Counted from the first letter of the stretch, positions 48,475 to 58,433 are shown. The stretch is 64,000 bases of DNA from Gastranaerophilus sp944325835 (GCA_963931575.1 OZ007029.1:1178001-1242000); one strand, 5' to 3'. Translations and numbers: made by a program. Notes: a model not told the origin generated them from the letters alone.

Positions 48475-48503
48475 ATTATGGCATGGAAAATTTTTAAAGT
48501 CAA
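48475..48503 (-). promoter_or_regulatory. rRNA operon promoter
   Basis: Minus strand TTGACT (48503-48498), 17 bp, CATAAT (48480-48475), about 305 bp before 16S. The 48181-48470 leader holds no gene and likely contains processing stems and antitermination sites that I did not resolve. Confidence 0.75.
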
Positions 48504-48689
48504 CAGTCTTTTTTTATTTTTGTTAAATAATGTTTACAATTGAGTGAAACTATTGCAGCACAAAGGTTTCCATTAGATTTTGCTGAGGAATTTTTCAAAA
48601 AATATTAAAGAAAAATTTTTGACATGCCGACTAATAGATTAACTAGATTTAATTATAGTTGTTACTACAATAAGGAAAGGCGCAAAACT

Positions 48690-50525
48690 ATGGGCTTAGC
48701 TGCTTCACAGGCCAGATTTTTAGGGATAACCGCAAGAAAAAATACTTGCGAACTTCGCTCTATGCAGATTGCGCAGGAAAAACTTTCTATTACAAACCAG
48801 CTTACGCAAATCAGTCAAAATTATCAAAACAGTCTGGATGCAACTAAATTGGTTTGGGATTCTGAATATATCACTGACGGTTCTATTTATGACGTAAGTT
48901 ATGAATTGTTAATGACTCCGTCTTTATTAAACAACTATTCTCCGCAGCTCTTGACTAACAACAAGGGACAAATTGTTTTAGACAGTCAATACGCTAATGC
49001 TATCAGAGATATTGCAGTAGGTGACAAAGTCGTAGACGGTACCACCGAAACCGCTAGTTTTGAAGATTATCAAACCGGCGGGGCGGATCGTACACAAGCT
49101 AATTTTATAAAATTCCTTGAAGGATTAAACGCGGGTGGTATATTAAGCCAAAGTGAACTTGATTCAATGAAGGCTGCATTAACCCTCTCCTCCTCTTTCT
49201 ATGATCCTGATAATGGTTTAGGGGCTCCTATTCAAGAGAAATTTACCACAAATTCAATGAACTTGAATACAATGAAAAACTACATTAACACTATCACAGA
49301 TCCCAATTCAGATTATGTCAATTCTCTAAGAGAAACTTATGATACTGCATATAATGCTGACGGAACTCAAAAGACCATAACTCTACCAGACGGTTCCACT
49401 CAACCTATGCCTGATACTATTTATGATAAGGTTGCTCAACTCGGGAATTTACTTAATTTCAAACAACTTAGCGGTGCCGGTTTTGAATATCAAGACAAAC
49501 AGTCTGACGGTTCTATGACTCCAGTAACCGGAGCTACGCTCGGTGAGAAGTGGGCTAATGATGATTCTACAGAATTGACTATTTCTGATTCATCATTCAA
49601 CTTCGCAGATTTACTTGAAAAAGAAATCACTTTATCTACAGATAATGCTAACGAAATGGGTCAGGCTCTCGTTGAATACATAAATGAACTGTACAACGTA
49701 ATGCTGCAATTTTTCGCTATTGATCCGGCATCTGTGGATCAAGATTATCTGAATTTTGCAATGGATCAAATCTGTAAATTAAATGGTTTGAGCTGGGATA
49801 GTACAAGCACTCCGCCAACTGCAAAATATCCGGATACTGCTACTGACCTTGGCTCTGCCATCAGCAGTGGAGCTTACAGCACAGGCGATCCTGCAAGTAA
49901 ACATACCTGCGTAATTAAAAATGGCAACAACTATCAGGTTTCATTATCCAATGTCGCAAAAGGTATAATAACATATTTTGAAAAAGCTGTTGAAGGTTTT
50001 GAATCAGGCTATGACGTTGAAGCAACCGGCGACAAAAAAGTTGAAGATTCCTACTATGTAACAAGAGATCCGGAATACTTCTACTTTATCAACAATCCTG
50101 AAGCTCTCAACATTGACGATGAAACTCAGTTATTACTTGATTATTATTCACAAATGTTTAACCAGATTTGTGCAAACGGCTGGACTGAAAATAATCTTGT
50201 CGGAGAAGAAGAAAACTTAAAAAACATGTTGAAAAACGGTACGTTATTCACCTCAACACTTTCTGAAATGGACGGCAACTTCTATCAAGGGCCTTACACA
50301 AGCAATAACTTTATTGCGGAAGTAGCGGATGAAGACGCTATTGCAAGAGCCGAAGCCGAATATAAGACTAAACAGTTACAATTGAGTGCAAAAGAAGAAG
50401 AACTTGATATTGATTTGCAACAGGTTGACGCAGAGCTTTCCGCTCTGACAACAGAATATGATACAGTCAAAAGCTTAATCAGCAAAGCAGTTGAAAAAGG
50501 CTTCTCAACTCTTGGCGGCTCATAA
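48690..50525 (+). CDS. MGLAASQARFLG-family protein (paralogue B)
   Basis: 611 aa from the ATG at 48690, which has AAGGAAAGG six bases upstream; an open frame extends to 48624 but without a site. It starts with MGLAASQARFLGITARK and ends with a coiled coil (KEEELDIDLQQVDAELSALT) and GFSTLGGS. The middle is almost twice as long as in paralogue A. Export by an N-terminal-signal-free route (for example the flagellar one) would fit but is speculation. It is divergent from the rRNA operon. Confidence 0.62.
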   Translation: MGLAASQARFLGITARKNTCELRSMQIAQEKLSITNQLTQISQNYQNSLDATKLVWDSEYITDGSIYDVSYELLMTPSLLNNYSPQLLTNNKGQIVLDSQYANAIRDIAVGDKVVDGTTETASFEDYQTGGADRTQANFIKFLEGLNAGGILSQSELDSMKAALTLSSSFYDPDNGLGAPIQEKFTTNSMNLNTMKNYINTITDPNSDYVNSLRETYDTAYNADGTQKTITLPDGSTQPMPDTIYDKVAQLGNLLNFKQLSGAGFEYQDKQSDGSMTPVTGATLGEKWANDDSTELTISDSSFNFADLLEKEITLSTDNANEMGQALVEYINELYNVMLQFFAIDPASVDQDYLNFAMDQICKLNGLSWDSTSTPPTAKYPDTATDLGSAISSGAYSTGDPASKHTCVIKNGNNYQVSLSNVAKGIITYFEKAVEGFESGYDVEATGDKKVEDSYYVTRDPEYFYFINNPEALNIDDETQLLLDYYSQMFNQICANGWTENNLVGEEENLKNMLKNGTLFTSTLSEMDGNFYQGPYTSNNFIAEVADEDAIARAEAEYKTKQLQLSAKEEELDIDLQQVDAELSALTTEYDTVKSLISKAVEKGFSTLGGS

Positions 50526-50630
50526 TAAAAAAATTTAGACATCCGGCGGATAGATAAATTAATCACCCATACAATATATTTAACTCCTTTCTTTATAATA
50601 AAATATGTTCTATAAAGAAAGGAGTTTCGT

Positions 50631-51179
50631 ATGAACGAAAACAATGAATATTATGAAGAACACGATTTGAAACACCGCCATGAACATTACGGCTGTTTTC
50701 ATGAAAGACACCCGTGGCTTGCGCATTTGTTAACTGCATTATCTGTGCTTATAGGTGCATTTCTGGCATTTTACGTTGTGACTGACTGGCACTACAAAAG
50801 ACTTCTTGACCCTGTTCATCAGATGAAAAAAATGGAAAGAATGATGATGAAAGAAGATCGTGCTATGCATAGAATGATGAAAAGAGATTTCAGAACCGAA
50901 AGAAACCTTGAAAGCTACATCCAGCTTGATGAAGCGCCGGATTCATACATTGTTACTGTGAATTTAAGACCTTTCAACAATGATGAAGAAAATGTCAGCA
51001 TCTCAACTGATAACAATGTTTTAACTATTAATGCCTCAAACGAAAAAGACAAAAAGAACAGTTCCAGAGTTTTATCCGTAAGCCAGAGTTACGCATTTCC
51101 GAACAATGTAAACTTTGACAGAATTTCAAAAGAGCGCAGGGGCGATAAATATATCATCACTGTACCTGTGAAACAATAA
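50631..51179 (+). CDS. Membrane-anchored small heat-shock (alpha-crystallin)-like protein
   Basis: 182 aa. The N-terminus is His-rich (residues 10-27), then comes one transmembrane helix (about 31-53), a Met/Lys/Arg-rich helix (MKKMERMMMKEDRAMHRMMK) and a C-terminal Hsp20-like beta-sandwich (about 100-180) ending in GDKYIITVPVKQ. The A-x-x-x-n-G-v-L motif is only partly kept (NVLTINAS). A membrane-fixed chaperone or metal sensor is possible. AAAGGAG precedes the ATG. Confidence 0.68.
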   Translation: MNENNEYYEEHDLKHRHEHYGCFHERHPWLAHLLTALSVLIGAFLAFYVVTDWHYKRLLDPVHQMKKMERMMMKEDRAMHRMMKRDFRTERNLESYIQLDEAPDSYIVTVNLRPFNNDEENVSISTDNNVLTINASNEKDKKNSSRVLSVSQSYAFPNNVNFDRISKERRGDKYIITVPVKQ

Positions 51180-51233
51180 GCCGTTCTTCGTCGACGGATT
51201 GTCCTGCTCTTACGGGTATTTTCTGACGAATTA

Positions 51234-52280
51234 TCATTTCACAATTTCAAAAGTATAATCCGGATGTTGTTTTAATTTTTCTTCAATCTGGTCAAAAGTA
51301 AGCAGCCCCTGCGTTGCGCCAAACTTTGAAACAACTCCGGCAGAATTTACAGAAGCGTACATAAGTGATTTTCCTAAATCATGGTGTGTACGCTTTAAAC
51401 TTGCACAAAGAGTTGACGCAAATGCATCGCCGGCGCCGAGAGTTGATACAACAGGCCCGTCAAACACCGGACAATAGAAGAAATCTTTTCCGTTATAAGC
51501 ATACGCACCCTTATTGCCGTCGGTAATGACAATAACCTGATAGTCTTTAACCTTCATCTTTTTCAGCATCGCTTCTACATCAGGGTGAATTTTTTCGTGT
51601 GAATATTTTATATCTTTCGTATCCGGACGAACCTGAATTTGCGTTGCCATAGAAGCTTCTTCTTTGTTCATGACAACAATATGCGCGAAGTTCAAAATCT
51701 TTTCTAAATACTTGAAACCTTTCTTAATACTGGTTGAGCCGGCATTGAAACAAACAAAAACACGATGTTCGGCTGCGAATTTCACAATATCATCAAGTAC
51801 CTTGCTGCTATCTCCGTTAATCGGTGCTATATAAAGAAGTTTAGATTTTTTAATCGCATCAAAGTTAATATCTTCTTTTTCAATCATAGCGTTAGCGCCG
51901 CGGTGCGCAAGAACGGTTCTATCCCCCTGAAAACTTACCAGAATTATTGAAAAACCGGTACTTACATTCTTATCCTGAATAATATTAGATAAATCAACAT
52001 TTTTATCCTTAAAAGAATTTAGAATACCTTTAGAATAAATATCATCACCTATCTTAAAAATAGCGCTTGATTTAAGTCCGAGGTTTGCAAAATTAACTGC
52101 TGTGTTAACCCCGCCTCCGCCGACTTGAGAATCAAAATCCGAGATTTCCACCTTGGCTCCATAAGGGTAACTCATAAATTCAGATTTTTTATTCTTACTG
52201 TATACAGAAACAATATTAGCGTCCTCACATTGAACAAATACATCCATTGTTGCGCTTCCGATAGTTATAACATCACACAT
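51234..52280 (-). CDS. PfkB-family carbohydrate kinase
   Basis: 348 aa ribokinase-like fold. It has TIGSATMDVFVQ, the substrate-side GGGGVNTAVNFANLGL, VVMNKEEASMA and the signature STLGAGDAFASTLCASL with catalytic Asp. The substrate could be a sugar or nucleoside. It lies 11 bp after the radical SAM gene in a three-gene operon (53388-51234). Confidence 0.88.
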   Translation of the reverse strand: MCDVITIGSATMDVFVQCEDANIVSVYSKNKKSEFMSYPYGAKVEISDFDSQVGGGGVNTAVNFANLGLKSSAIFKIGDDIYSKGILNSFKDKNVDLSNIIQDKNVSTGFSIILVSFQGDRTVLAHRGANAMIEKEDINFDAIKKSKLLYIAPINGDSSKVLDDIVKFAAEHRVFVCFNAGSTSIKKGFKYLEKILNFAHIVVMNKEEASMATQIQVRPDTKDIKYSHEKIHPDVEAMLKKMKVKDYQVIVITDGNKGAYAYNGKDFFYCPVFDGPVVSTLGAGDAFASTLCASLKRTHHDLGKSLMYASVNSAGVVSKFGATQGLLTFDQIEEKLKQHPDYTFEIVK

Positions 52281-52291
52281 TATTATCTCTC

Positions 52292-53215
52292 CTAGTCTTT
52301 ATATTTAATTCCCTGATAACTCTTGCGGTTCAATAGTTCACGGTCAATCCGGTTAAGGCAATCCATTTTTTTTCCCAGCCAGAGAGGGGCAATCAGATTT
52401 TTCTTTAGACCGTTTCCCGCAAGTCGGTGTATAGTGGTTTCCGGCGGTAAATATTCCAGAAAATCACACACAGTTTTAATATACTCTTCCTCGCTCATAA
52501 AATCAATAGCTTTTTCTTCATAAATTTTTGCGAGTTTTGTATTTTCAAGCGCACAAAGCATGTGAATTTTTACCCCGTCAACCTTTAATTCCGCAAGTTT
52601 TCGTGCTGTTTCCATAATCTCATCGTGCGTTTCCCACAGACCAAAAATCACATGAACACAGACATTTATTCCGCGCTCTTTTGTTTTATCATAAGCCCGC
52701 TTAAAGCAATCAAAATCATGCCCCCTGTTAATCCGGCGCAAAGTTTTGTCGTGTATGGATTGCAGACCGTATTCAATCCACGTGTAATAATCGTCTTTAT
52801 AACCTGCAATAAGGTCTAACTTTTCATCATCAACGCAATCCGGACGGGTTCCGATAGAAAGCCCTACGATTTTTTCATTATTCAATGCCGAATTATAAAT
52901 TCTTTCCAACTCTTTTACCTGCTTATAAGTATTGGAATACGCCTGAAAATATGACATAAATTTTTCAGCCTTAAAACGTTCTGAAAGATTTTTAATTCCG
53001 GCTTCAACCTGTTCTTCTATTGAGAGAAGATTTGAATGCGCCTGAGAAAAGCTTCCGCCCTCATCGCAGAAAATGCATCCGCCCGTGGAAATTGTTCCGT
53101 CACGGTTAGGACATGAAAAACCGGCATCAAGTGTTATTTTATAAACCTTGACGCCGAACTTTTGCTTTAGATGAGCACTAAATTGATTGTATAGTTTATC
53201 AGTGCCCGCAAACAT
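52292..53215 (-). CDS. YhcC-type radical SAM protein (TIGR01212-like)
   Basis: 307 aa. It has the cluster motif CPNRDGTISTGGCIFC and then a SIGTRPDCVDDEKL block, IEYGLQSIHDKTLRRINRGH and CVHVIFGLW, typical of the YhcC family (Elp3-like radical SAM). Substrate unknown. It starts on the last base of the small zinc-ribbon gene stop (TAATG). Confidence 0.9.
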   Translation of the reverse strand: MFAGTDKLYNQFSAHLKQKFGVKVYKITLDAGFSCPNRDGTISTGGCIFCDEGGSFSQAHSNLLSIEEQVEAGIKNLSERFKAEKFMSYFQAYSNTYKQVKELERIYNSALNNEKIVGLSIGTRPDCVDDEKLDLIAGYKDDYYTWIEYGLQSIHDKTLRRINRGHDFDCFKRAYDKTKERGINVCVHVIFGLWETHDEIMETARKLAELKVDGVKIHMLCALENTKLAKIYEEKAIDFMSEEEYIKTVCDFLEYLPPETTIHRLAGNGLKKNLIAPLWLGKKMDCLNRIDRELLNRKSYQGIKYKD

Positions 53216-53388
53216 TAATCTTTATTTTCTTCATTGTTATCATAAATAGGGTAAACATAATGTTCGCCGCAGTTAGGACAAACAACTTCCTGCTGCTTGC
53301 CGTTTTCAAGTTTTGCGACTTCAAATAAAGTTTTACACCCTGATTGCACACATCTGATAGCCCACGTTGGTCTTATTAATCTTGCCAT
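53215..53388 (-). CDS. 57-aa zinc-ribbon protein
   Basis: Small ORF MARLIRPTWAIRCVQSGCKT... with Cys pairs CVQSGC (residues 13-18) and CPNC (37-40), a likely zinc ribbon. AGGAGG lies seven bases before the ATG. It ends in TAATG, overlapping the radical SAM start, so it is translationally coupled. It may serve that enzyme or bind RNA; function unknown. Confidence 0.75.
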   Translation of the reverse strand: MARLIRPTWAIRCVQSGCKTLFEVAKLENGKQQEVVCPNCGEHYVYPIYDNNEENKD

Positions 53389-53460
53389 ATAATCCTCCTA
53401 TTCAACACAGTTCAGCATAGCATACTAAAAAGAAAAGGGCAAGTTTTTAAAGTATTATGT

Positions 53461-53562
53461 CATCACGAGGAGCGTTAGCGACGTGGTGAGCCAGTCAACA
53501 CATCTGACGTACTTGACGGGATTGCCGCGTCGTTCACTGCGTTCACTCCTCGCAATGACGAT
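53461..53562. repeat. Dispersed GTCATTGCGAG-type palindrome forming a gene end
   Basis: CATCACGAGGAGCGTTAGCGACGTGG...GCCGCGTCGTTCACTGCG...CTCGCAATGACG. The two arms are inverted copies. The same element type is in the pilin 3 leader at about 23032-23130. It supplies the last codons and stop of the sensor kinase gene. Confidence 0.75.
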
Positions 53563-55220
53563 ACCGGCAAGACGAAAATAAATTCAGAGCCTCTACCGAC
53601 TTCGCTTTCACACCAGATCAGCCCGTTATGTTTTTCAAGAAGCTGTTTGGCAATCGGAAGCCCCAGCCCTGTTCCGCCGACTTTTCTGGAGAGAGAATTC
53701 TCAATCTGCGCAAATTTATCAAACGCACGCGGAATATCATTTTCCGCAATCCCTATCCCTTCATCTTTCACTGACACAAGAATGTAATCCCCCGAAAGTT
53801 TTTCCAGCTCTTCGCGGAACGGATTATTTTTATGTATATCAACGGCATTACAAAGCCGCGAGGTAATCGTTATAGACTTTCCGCCCGGTGTAAATTTAAT
53901 CGCGTTGGAAACAAGATTAGTTAACACCTGTTCCAGCCGTTTGGCATCCCCGTTAATCTGCGGAAGCCCTGCCGCACAATGGCATGTCAGCGCCAAATCC
54001 TTTTCTTTTGCAATGTTAACAAGCGAAGATGTGACGATTTCAATAACAGAATTTATATCCAGAGGCTCAAAGTTGAAATCCATTTTGCCCGCCTCAATTT
54101 TGGAAATATCAAGAAGATCGTTAATAATTTCAGAAAGTCTGGAAATATTACGCTTAGACATTGAAAGGAATTTTTCTACATTCGGCGCCAGTTCTCCGGC
54201 TTTCCCGCTCAGAACGATATCAACCGAATTTTTGATAGATGTAAGCGGGGTTCTGAGTTCATGCGAAACAATAGAAATAAAATCAGATTTGATTTTTTCA
54301 AGCCGCTCAAGCTTAACATTTGTGTCTTTAATTTCCTGATACAGCGCGGCGCTTTTTAGCGGCAGAGAAACCTGACGGGCAAGAGTCTGGAAACAGGTTG
54401 AGTCATCTGTTGTGAATTGAACATCCTTAAAAATTTCCACACACCCGTAGAACTCATCTCCCTGATTAATTGTTGCGAACATGTTATCATATTGAAAAAT
54501 AGTAAAATTAAACCGGTTTGAAGGATTTTTAACTTTTTTTATCACTTTAAGGCTGTCAGCGTCAAGCTCATAAGGAACAGTTTTTCCGTCAAAAATCGTT
54601 TTGTAGTTAAGTATAGTCCGCAGCTTGATTGCGCTTAAAAGTTCATCTGAAATTTCATACAGGGAATTTAGGATAAGCACAGGTTCCTGCGGGTTACAAA
54701 AAGAGAGCGTGCAGGTCAGAGAAAAACTCAAAGCTTTATCCATTCCTTCAATCATAACGTCAATAAGTTTTTCTTTATCAAGCGCGCCTGCAAACCTCGA
54801 ACTTGTATCATAGAGAACTTTTTCACGATAAAGACTGGAGGCAAGATTTTTATTTGTATGATAAAGGGTTTCCTGAGATTTCTGGTTACGCAGACAAATT
54901 TCAATGGTAGACGCTATGACGTCATCGGAAAAAGCCATAGTTATAAGCCCGTTAGAATATTTCAAAAGTTCTTTATCGGTTTTACCTGTCAGAAAGGCGA
55001 CGACAAAAGTATTTTCAAAAAGGGATTTTATATTTTTAACAAACTTTTTAGTATCGGGGAAGTCCGCATCAGCAATGATAATATCGGGCGGTTCGACATT
55101 GAGCAGATCAATAACATACGAGGAATCCGAGTACGCAGCGACATCGGCGGAAACAAAAATATTTTTAAGCCTTCCTTCTTTTTCAAAATCCTGACCGAAA
55201 TATAAAATCTTACTCTTCAT
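53475..55220 (-). CDS. Hybrid sensor histidine kinase with N-terminal receiver-like domain
   Basis: 581 aa, no membrane segment. A receiver-like domain occupies residues 1-115: the aspartate is in IIIADADFP (D51), but the conserved Lys near the end is missing. Next come a GAF-like sensor region (about 140-290) and HisKA with FISIVSHELRTPLTS (H320). A complete ATPase domain follows: N-box LTNLVSNAIKF, G1 DEGIGI, G2 GGTGLGLPIA. The C-terminal 27 residues (SLRGVNAVNDAAIPSS...) come from a dispersed palindrome and are not part of the kinase fold. It has no adjacent regulator. Confidence 0.88.
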   Translation of the reverse strand: MKSKILYFGQDFEKEGRLKNIFVSADVAAYSDSSYVIDLLNVEPPDIIIADADFPDTKKFVKNIKSLFENTFVVAFLTGKTDKELLKYSNGLITMAFSDDVIASTIEICLRNQKSQETLYHTNKNLASSLYREKVLYDTSSRFAGALDKEKLIDVMIEGMDKALSFSLTCTLSFCNPQEPVLILNSLYEISDELLSAIKLRTILNYKTIFDGKTVPYELDADSLKVIKKVKNPSNRFNFTIFQYDNMFATINQGDEFYGCVEIFKDVQFTTDDSTCFQTLARQVSLPLKSAALYQEIKDTNVKLERLEKIKSDFISIVSHELRTPLTSIKNSVDIVLSGKAGELAPNVEKFLSMSKRNISRLSEIINDLLDISKIEAGKMDFNFEPLDINSVIEIVTSSLVNIAKEKDLALTCHCAAGLPQINGDAKRLEQVLTNLVSNAIKFTPGGKSITITSRLCNAVDIHKNNPFREELEKLSGDYILVSVKDEGIGIAENDIPRAFDKFAQIENSLSRKVGGTGLGLPIAKQLLEKHNGLIWCESEVGRGSEFIFVLPVSSLRGVNAVNDAAIPSSTSDVLTGSPRR

Positions 55221-55294
55221 ATAAACAATGTTATCAGGGCGGATAGAAAAATCAAATTTTTAACAAAACTGTAAAAATTAAGAACTGTTATAAG

Positions 55295-57487
55295 CTAAGA
55301 TTTCCTTTGCCGCGGTTTTGGCGGATTTTTCTTTTGACCCGGCTGCGACTGGTGGGAGGCCTGAATACGTTTTACACTGAATACATCCGGAATTGATTGC
55401 AATGCAGTAATTACGCGCTTATAAGTTTCCAGATTATCCAGTTCCAGCCCCAGTTCAATAATCCCGACTTTACCCGGTTTAGATTTTACGTTGGCGTAAA
55501 CAATGTTTGCGTCATTATCCGAAACCGCAGAAATAATATCTTTCAATAACCCCGGTTTTTCGGCGGTTTCAATGCGAATCGTCGTATTATAAACACGGTT
55601 AGGGTTTTCACCTGACCAGTGAATATCCATTAAGCGTTCGGGTTCAATAGTTTCAAGAGTTTTGCAGTCAACACGGTGAACTGAAACGCCTTTGGAACGC
55701 GTTACAACACCGACAATCGGTTCGCCCGGAATAGGCGAGCAGCATTTTGCTATTGAATACATCAAACCTTCTAGCCCGACAATATCCTTACCGGATTTTT
55801 TGCGCGAAACATAGCGGAATTTACTTGTGTCGTCAACTTTCTTTTCCGGCTTTTTGAGTTTGTTTATAACCTTGTTAATAGTAGTTTCACCGTAACCGAG
55901 CGCCGCAAAAAGGTCTTCGGCAGACTGATAATTCATAAGTTTTGCAACTCGTTCAAACTCGCCCTGCTTAACGTATTCATCAAACACAGCTTTAGTAAGC
56001 TCATGTTCAAGGTTGGAACGTCCGACTTCTATGTGTTCTTCACGGTTATTCTTTTTAAACCACTGTTTAATTTTTGAAGCTGCCTGCTTTGTAACGACGA
56101 AGTTCAGCCAGTCAAGCCGCGGCGATGGAGTTTTAGAGGTTAGAATTTCAACGATATCGCCATTTTTGAGTTTTGTATCGAGCTGGGCTATGCGGCCGTT
56201 AATAAGCGCGCCGACAGTGCGGTTCCCGACATCCGAGTGAATACGGTACGCGAAGTCAACAGGCGTTGCGTTTGCAGGAAAATCCAGTACATCCCCGTTC
56301 GGTGTGCAGGCAAAAACCTGATCTGAAAAAATGTCCATTTTTACGGTTTTAACATAATCTTCTGCGTTTTTAACTTCTTTATCGTACTCAACGAGTTTTC
56401 TCAGCCACGAAAACTGCTTATCGTCCTGATTATCAGCCCTTTGGGAACCTTTTTCTTTATATCTCCAGTGAGCGGCAACCCCGAATTCTGCGACCTCGTG
56501 CATTTTCCATGTACGGATTTGAACCTCCAGCGGTTTTTGGCGCGGCCCGATAACTGAAGTGTGAAGAGATTGATACATATTGCCTTTCGGCATTGCGATA
56601 TAATCCTTAAACCGCCCCGGTATAGGTTTAAAACGCTGGTGAATTAACCCTAAAACCGCATAACATTCACTTTCCGTATTAACAATTACACGCACCGCCG
56701 TAATGTCGTACAGTTCATGGAAGGCAATGTTCAGACGTTTCATTTTGCTGTAAATACTGTAATAATGCTTTGCACGCCCCGTAATTTTTGCGTCAATCCC
56801 CGCCTTTTTAACATCCTCTGAAATATCATCAATCAACAATTTAACGGTAGCGTCACGCTCTTTTTTAGTTTGCGACACAAGCCGTGAGATTTCATAATAC
56901 TTATCAGGCTCAAGGTAGCGCAAAGACAAATCTTCTAATTCAGCCTTAACCCGCCCGATACCTAAACGGTTTGCAAGCGGTGCAAAAATATCAAGGGTTT
57001 CGCGCGCAATTTTCTGCTGCTTTGCCGCGGACATAAAGTTTAGAGTCCGCATATTGTGAAGCCGGTCTGCCAGTTTAAGGAAAATAATCCGCATATCGTT
57101 TGCCATAGCAATAAACAACCGGCGAAAATTCTCTGCCTGACGTTCTTCACTCGATTTAAACTGCAATTTGCCAAGCTTTGTAACCCCCTGAACAAGGTTT
57201 AAAACATCTTCGCCAAATTTTTCCTTAATTGTTTCAGGAGTTGTGTCCGTGTCCTCAAGGATATCATGCAAAAATCCCGCAATAAGCGTGTTTTGATCCA
57301 TGTGAAGTTCAACCAGAATTTTTACGACCTCAACAGGGTGAATAATATACGGCTCCTCAGAAACCCGAAACTGCCCTTCGTGAAGTTTCTGCGCAAATAA
57401 AAACGCCTCTTCAATCTTAGCAATTTCTTCAGGCGGACGATTCTGCTCAATTAATGCTTCTTTTATATCCTTGAATAAATCTTCCAT
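55295..57487 (-). CDS. Bifunctional (p)ppGpp synthetase/hydrolase (Rel/SpoT)
   Basis: 730 aa. The HD hydrolase has IIHPVEVVKILVELHMD and LHDILEDT. The synthetase has YYSIYSKMKRLNIAFHELYD and RFKDYIAMPKGNMYQSLHT. A TGS domain, a zinc-finger-like region and a C-terminal ACT domain complete the long Rel form. It controls the stringent response. A basic Pro/Gln tail closes the protein. Confidence 0.95.
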   Translation of the reverse strand: MEDLFKDIKEALIEQNRPPEEIAKIEEAFLFAQKLHEGQFRVSEEPYIIHPVEVVKILVELHMDQNTLIAGFLHDILEDTDTTPETIKEKFGEDVLNLVQGVTKLGKLQFKSSEERQAENFRRLFIAMANDMRIIFLKLADRLHNMRTLNFMSAAKQQKIARETLDIFAPLANRLGIGRVKAELEDLSLRYLEPDKYYEISRLVSQTKKERDATVKLLIDDISEDVKKAGIDAKITGRAKHYYSIYSKMKRLNIAFHELYDITAVRVIVNTESECYAVLGLIHQRFKPIPGRFKDYIAMPKGNMYQSLHTSVIGPRQKPLEVQIRTWKMHEVAEFGVAAHWRYKEKGSQRADNQDDKQFSWLRKLVEYDKEVKNAEDYVKTVKMDIFSDQVFACTPNGDVLDFPANATPVDFAYRIHSDVGNRTVGALINGRIAQLDTKLKNGDIVEILTSKTPSPRLDWLNFVVTKQAASKIKQWFKKNNREEHIEVGRSNLEHELTKAVFDEYVKQGEFERVAKLMNYQSAEDLFAALGYGETTINKVINKLKKPEKKVDDTSKFRYVSRKKSGKDIVGLEGLMYSIAKCCSPIPGEPIVGVVTRSKGVSVHRVDCKTLETIEPERLMDIHWSGENPNRVYNTTIRIETAEKPGLLKDIISAVSDNDANIVYANVKSKPGKVGIIELGLELDNLETYKRVITALQSIPDVFSVKRIQASHQSQPGQKKNPPKPRQRKS

Positions 57488-57563
57488 GATATAATAATCA
57501 TACTAGTTATAACGGATTTTTCAAGAGTTATCAGCAAATATCATTCATAAGGATTATCGCAAA

Positions 57564-57851
57564 ATGCTAAAAGAAACCGAAAACGGGGTGATAATAAATT
57601 GTAAAATTTCCCCGAACGCCTCAAAAAACGAAATTATCAAAACCGATGACGGTATAAAAATAAAAATTACCGCCCAGCCGGTTGACGGCAAAGCAAACAA
57701 AGCTTTAATCGAATTCCTTTCAAAACAATTAAAAATCCCCAAAACCTCAATCGAAATCCTCAAAGGCCACACCTCTAAAGAAAAAACCGTTCTAATAAAA
57801 AACTGTGACGCGACAAAGAAGGAACAGCTTAAATCACTTTTGATGATTTAA
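57564..57851 (+). CDS. DUF167 (YggU-family) protein
   Basis: 95 aa. It has the family core ISPNASKNEII, TAQPVDGKANKALIEFLS and ILKGHTSKEKTV. Function unknown in the family. The short gap to the next gene holds a GCTATAG-based inverted repeat (about 57857-57900). Confidence 0.85.
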   Translation: MLKETENGVIINCKISPNASKNEIIKTDDGIKIKITAQPVDGKANKALIEFLSKQLKIPKTSIEILKGHTSKEKTVLIKNCDATKKEQLKSLLMI

Positions 57852-58050
57852 GCTGTATAGCTATAGAAAGGAGTGGAAACGAACATTATCCCGCTATAGC
57901 CTTCCCCTACGAGGGAAAAACAGAAAGAATAGAATATTTTTATTAACCTGGAATATTACATTTCATACTTTAGTTATGACTAATCATATTCAGAATATCA
58001 CATATCCTATCAATTGTCAAGTAAGTCAGATTATAGACTATAATTTTAGT

Positions 58051-58254
58051 ATGATTATTTTTAAACTTGACGATTTAATCTGGGAACATAGAACAACAGC
58101 AGAGGATATTTCACAAAAGACCGGAATAGGCAAATCAACGCTGTCTACAATTCGCAACGGCAAAAATTTAAATGTCAGCCTTAAAACGCTTGACCGTTTA
58201 TGTAAATATTTTAAGTGTAAAGTATCAGATATTATTGAATACGTAGAGGAATAA
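58051..58254 (+). CDS. Short Cro/C1-type HTH regulator, probably leaderless
   Basis: 67 aa from the ATG at 58051 (MIIFKLDDLIWEHR), the usual start of this phage-like HTH family. The HTH is TAEDISQKTGIGKSTLSTIR, ending KCKVSDIIEYVEE. TATAAT at 58039-58044 lies only six bases before the ATG, so the mRNA probably starts at or next to it. A longer frame to 57976 adds residues without similarity. A dispersed repeat follows at once. Confidence 0.78.
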   Translation: MIIFKLDDLIWEHRTTAEDISQKTGIGKSTLSTIRNGKNLNVSLKTLDRLCKYFKCKVSDIIEYVEE

Positions 58255-58255
58255 A

Positions 58256-58433
58256 GCAGTTCTCCGCCGCTCCGCCTCGCTGAACCGCGAGCCGTGGCGG
58301 CTGCGCTGTCTAATACGCCACTCAAAAGACTCGGCCGCCACTGAGTGGCTACCACATTTGGTTTATATGCTTTCTGTAACGATTGATACAATTATGGCTC
58401 CGGCTCAGCCGAGCGCGAGTCTTTCTCGGACAA
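58256..58433 (+). repeat. Dispersed repeat, copy B
   Basis: AAGCAGTTCTCCGCC...TCTTTCTCGGACA, about 178 bp, co-linear with 6915-7132 but lacking the 44-bp module. It contains GCCA-CTGAG-TGGC (58337-58349). It ends at the stop of the YraN gene. Confidence 0.8.
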
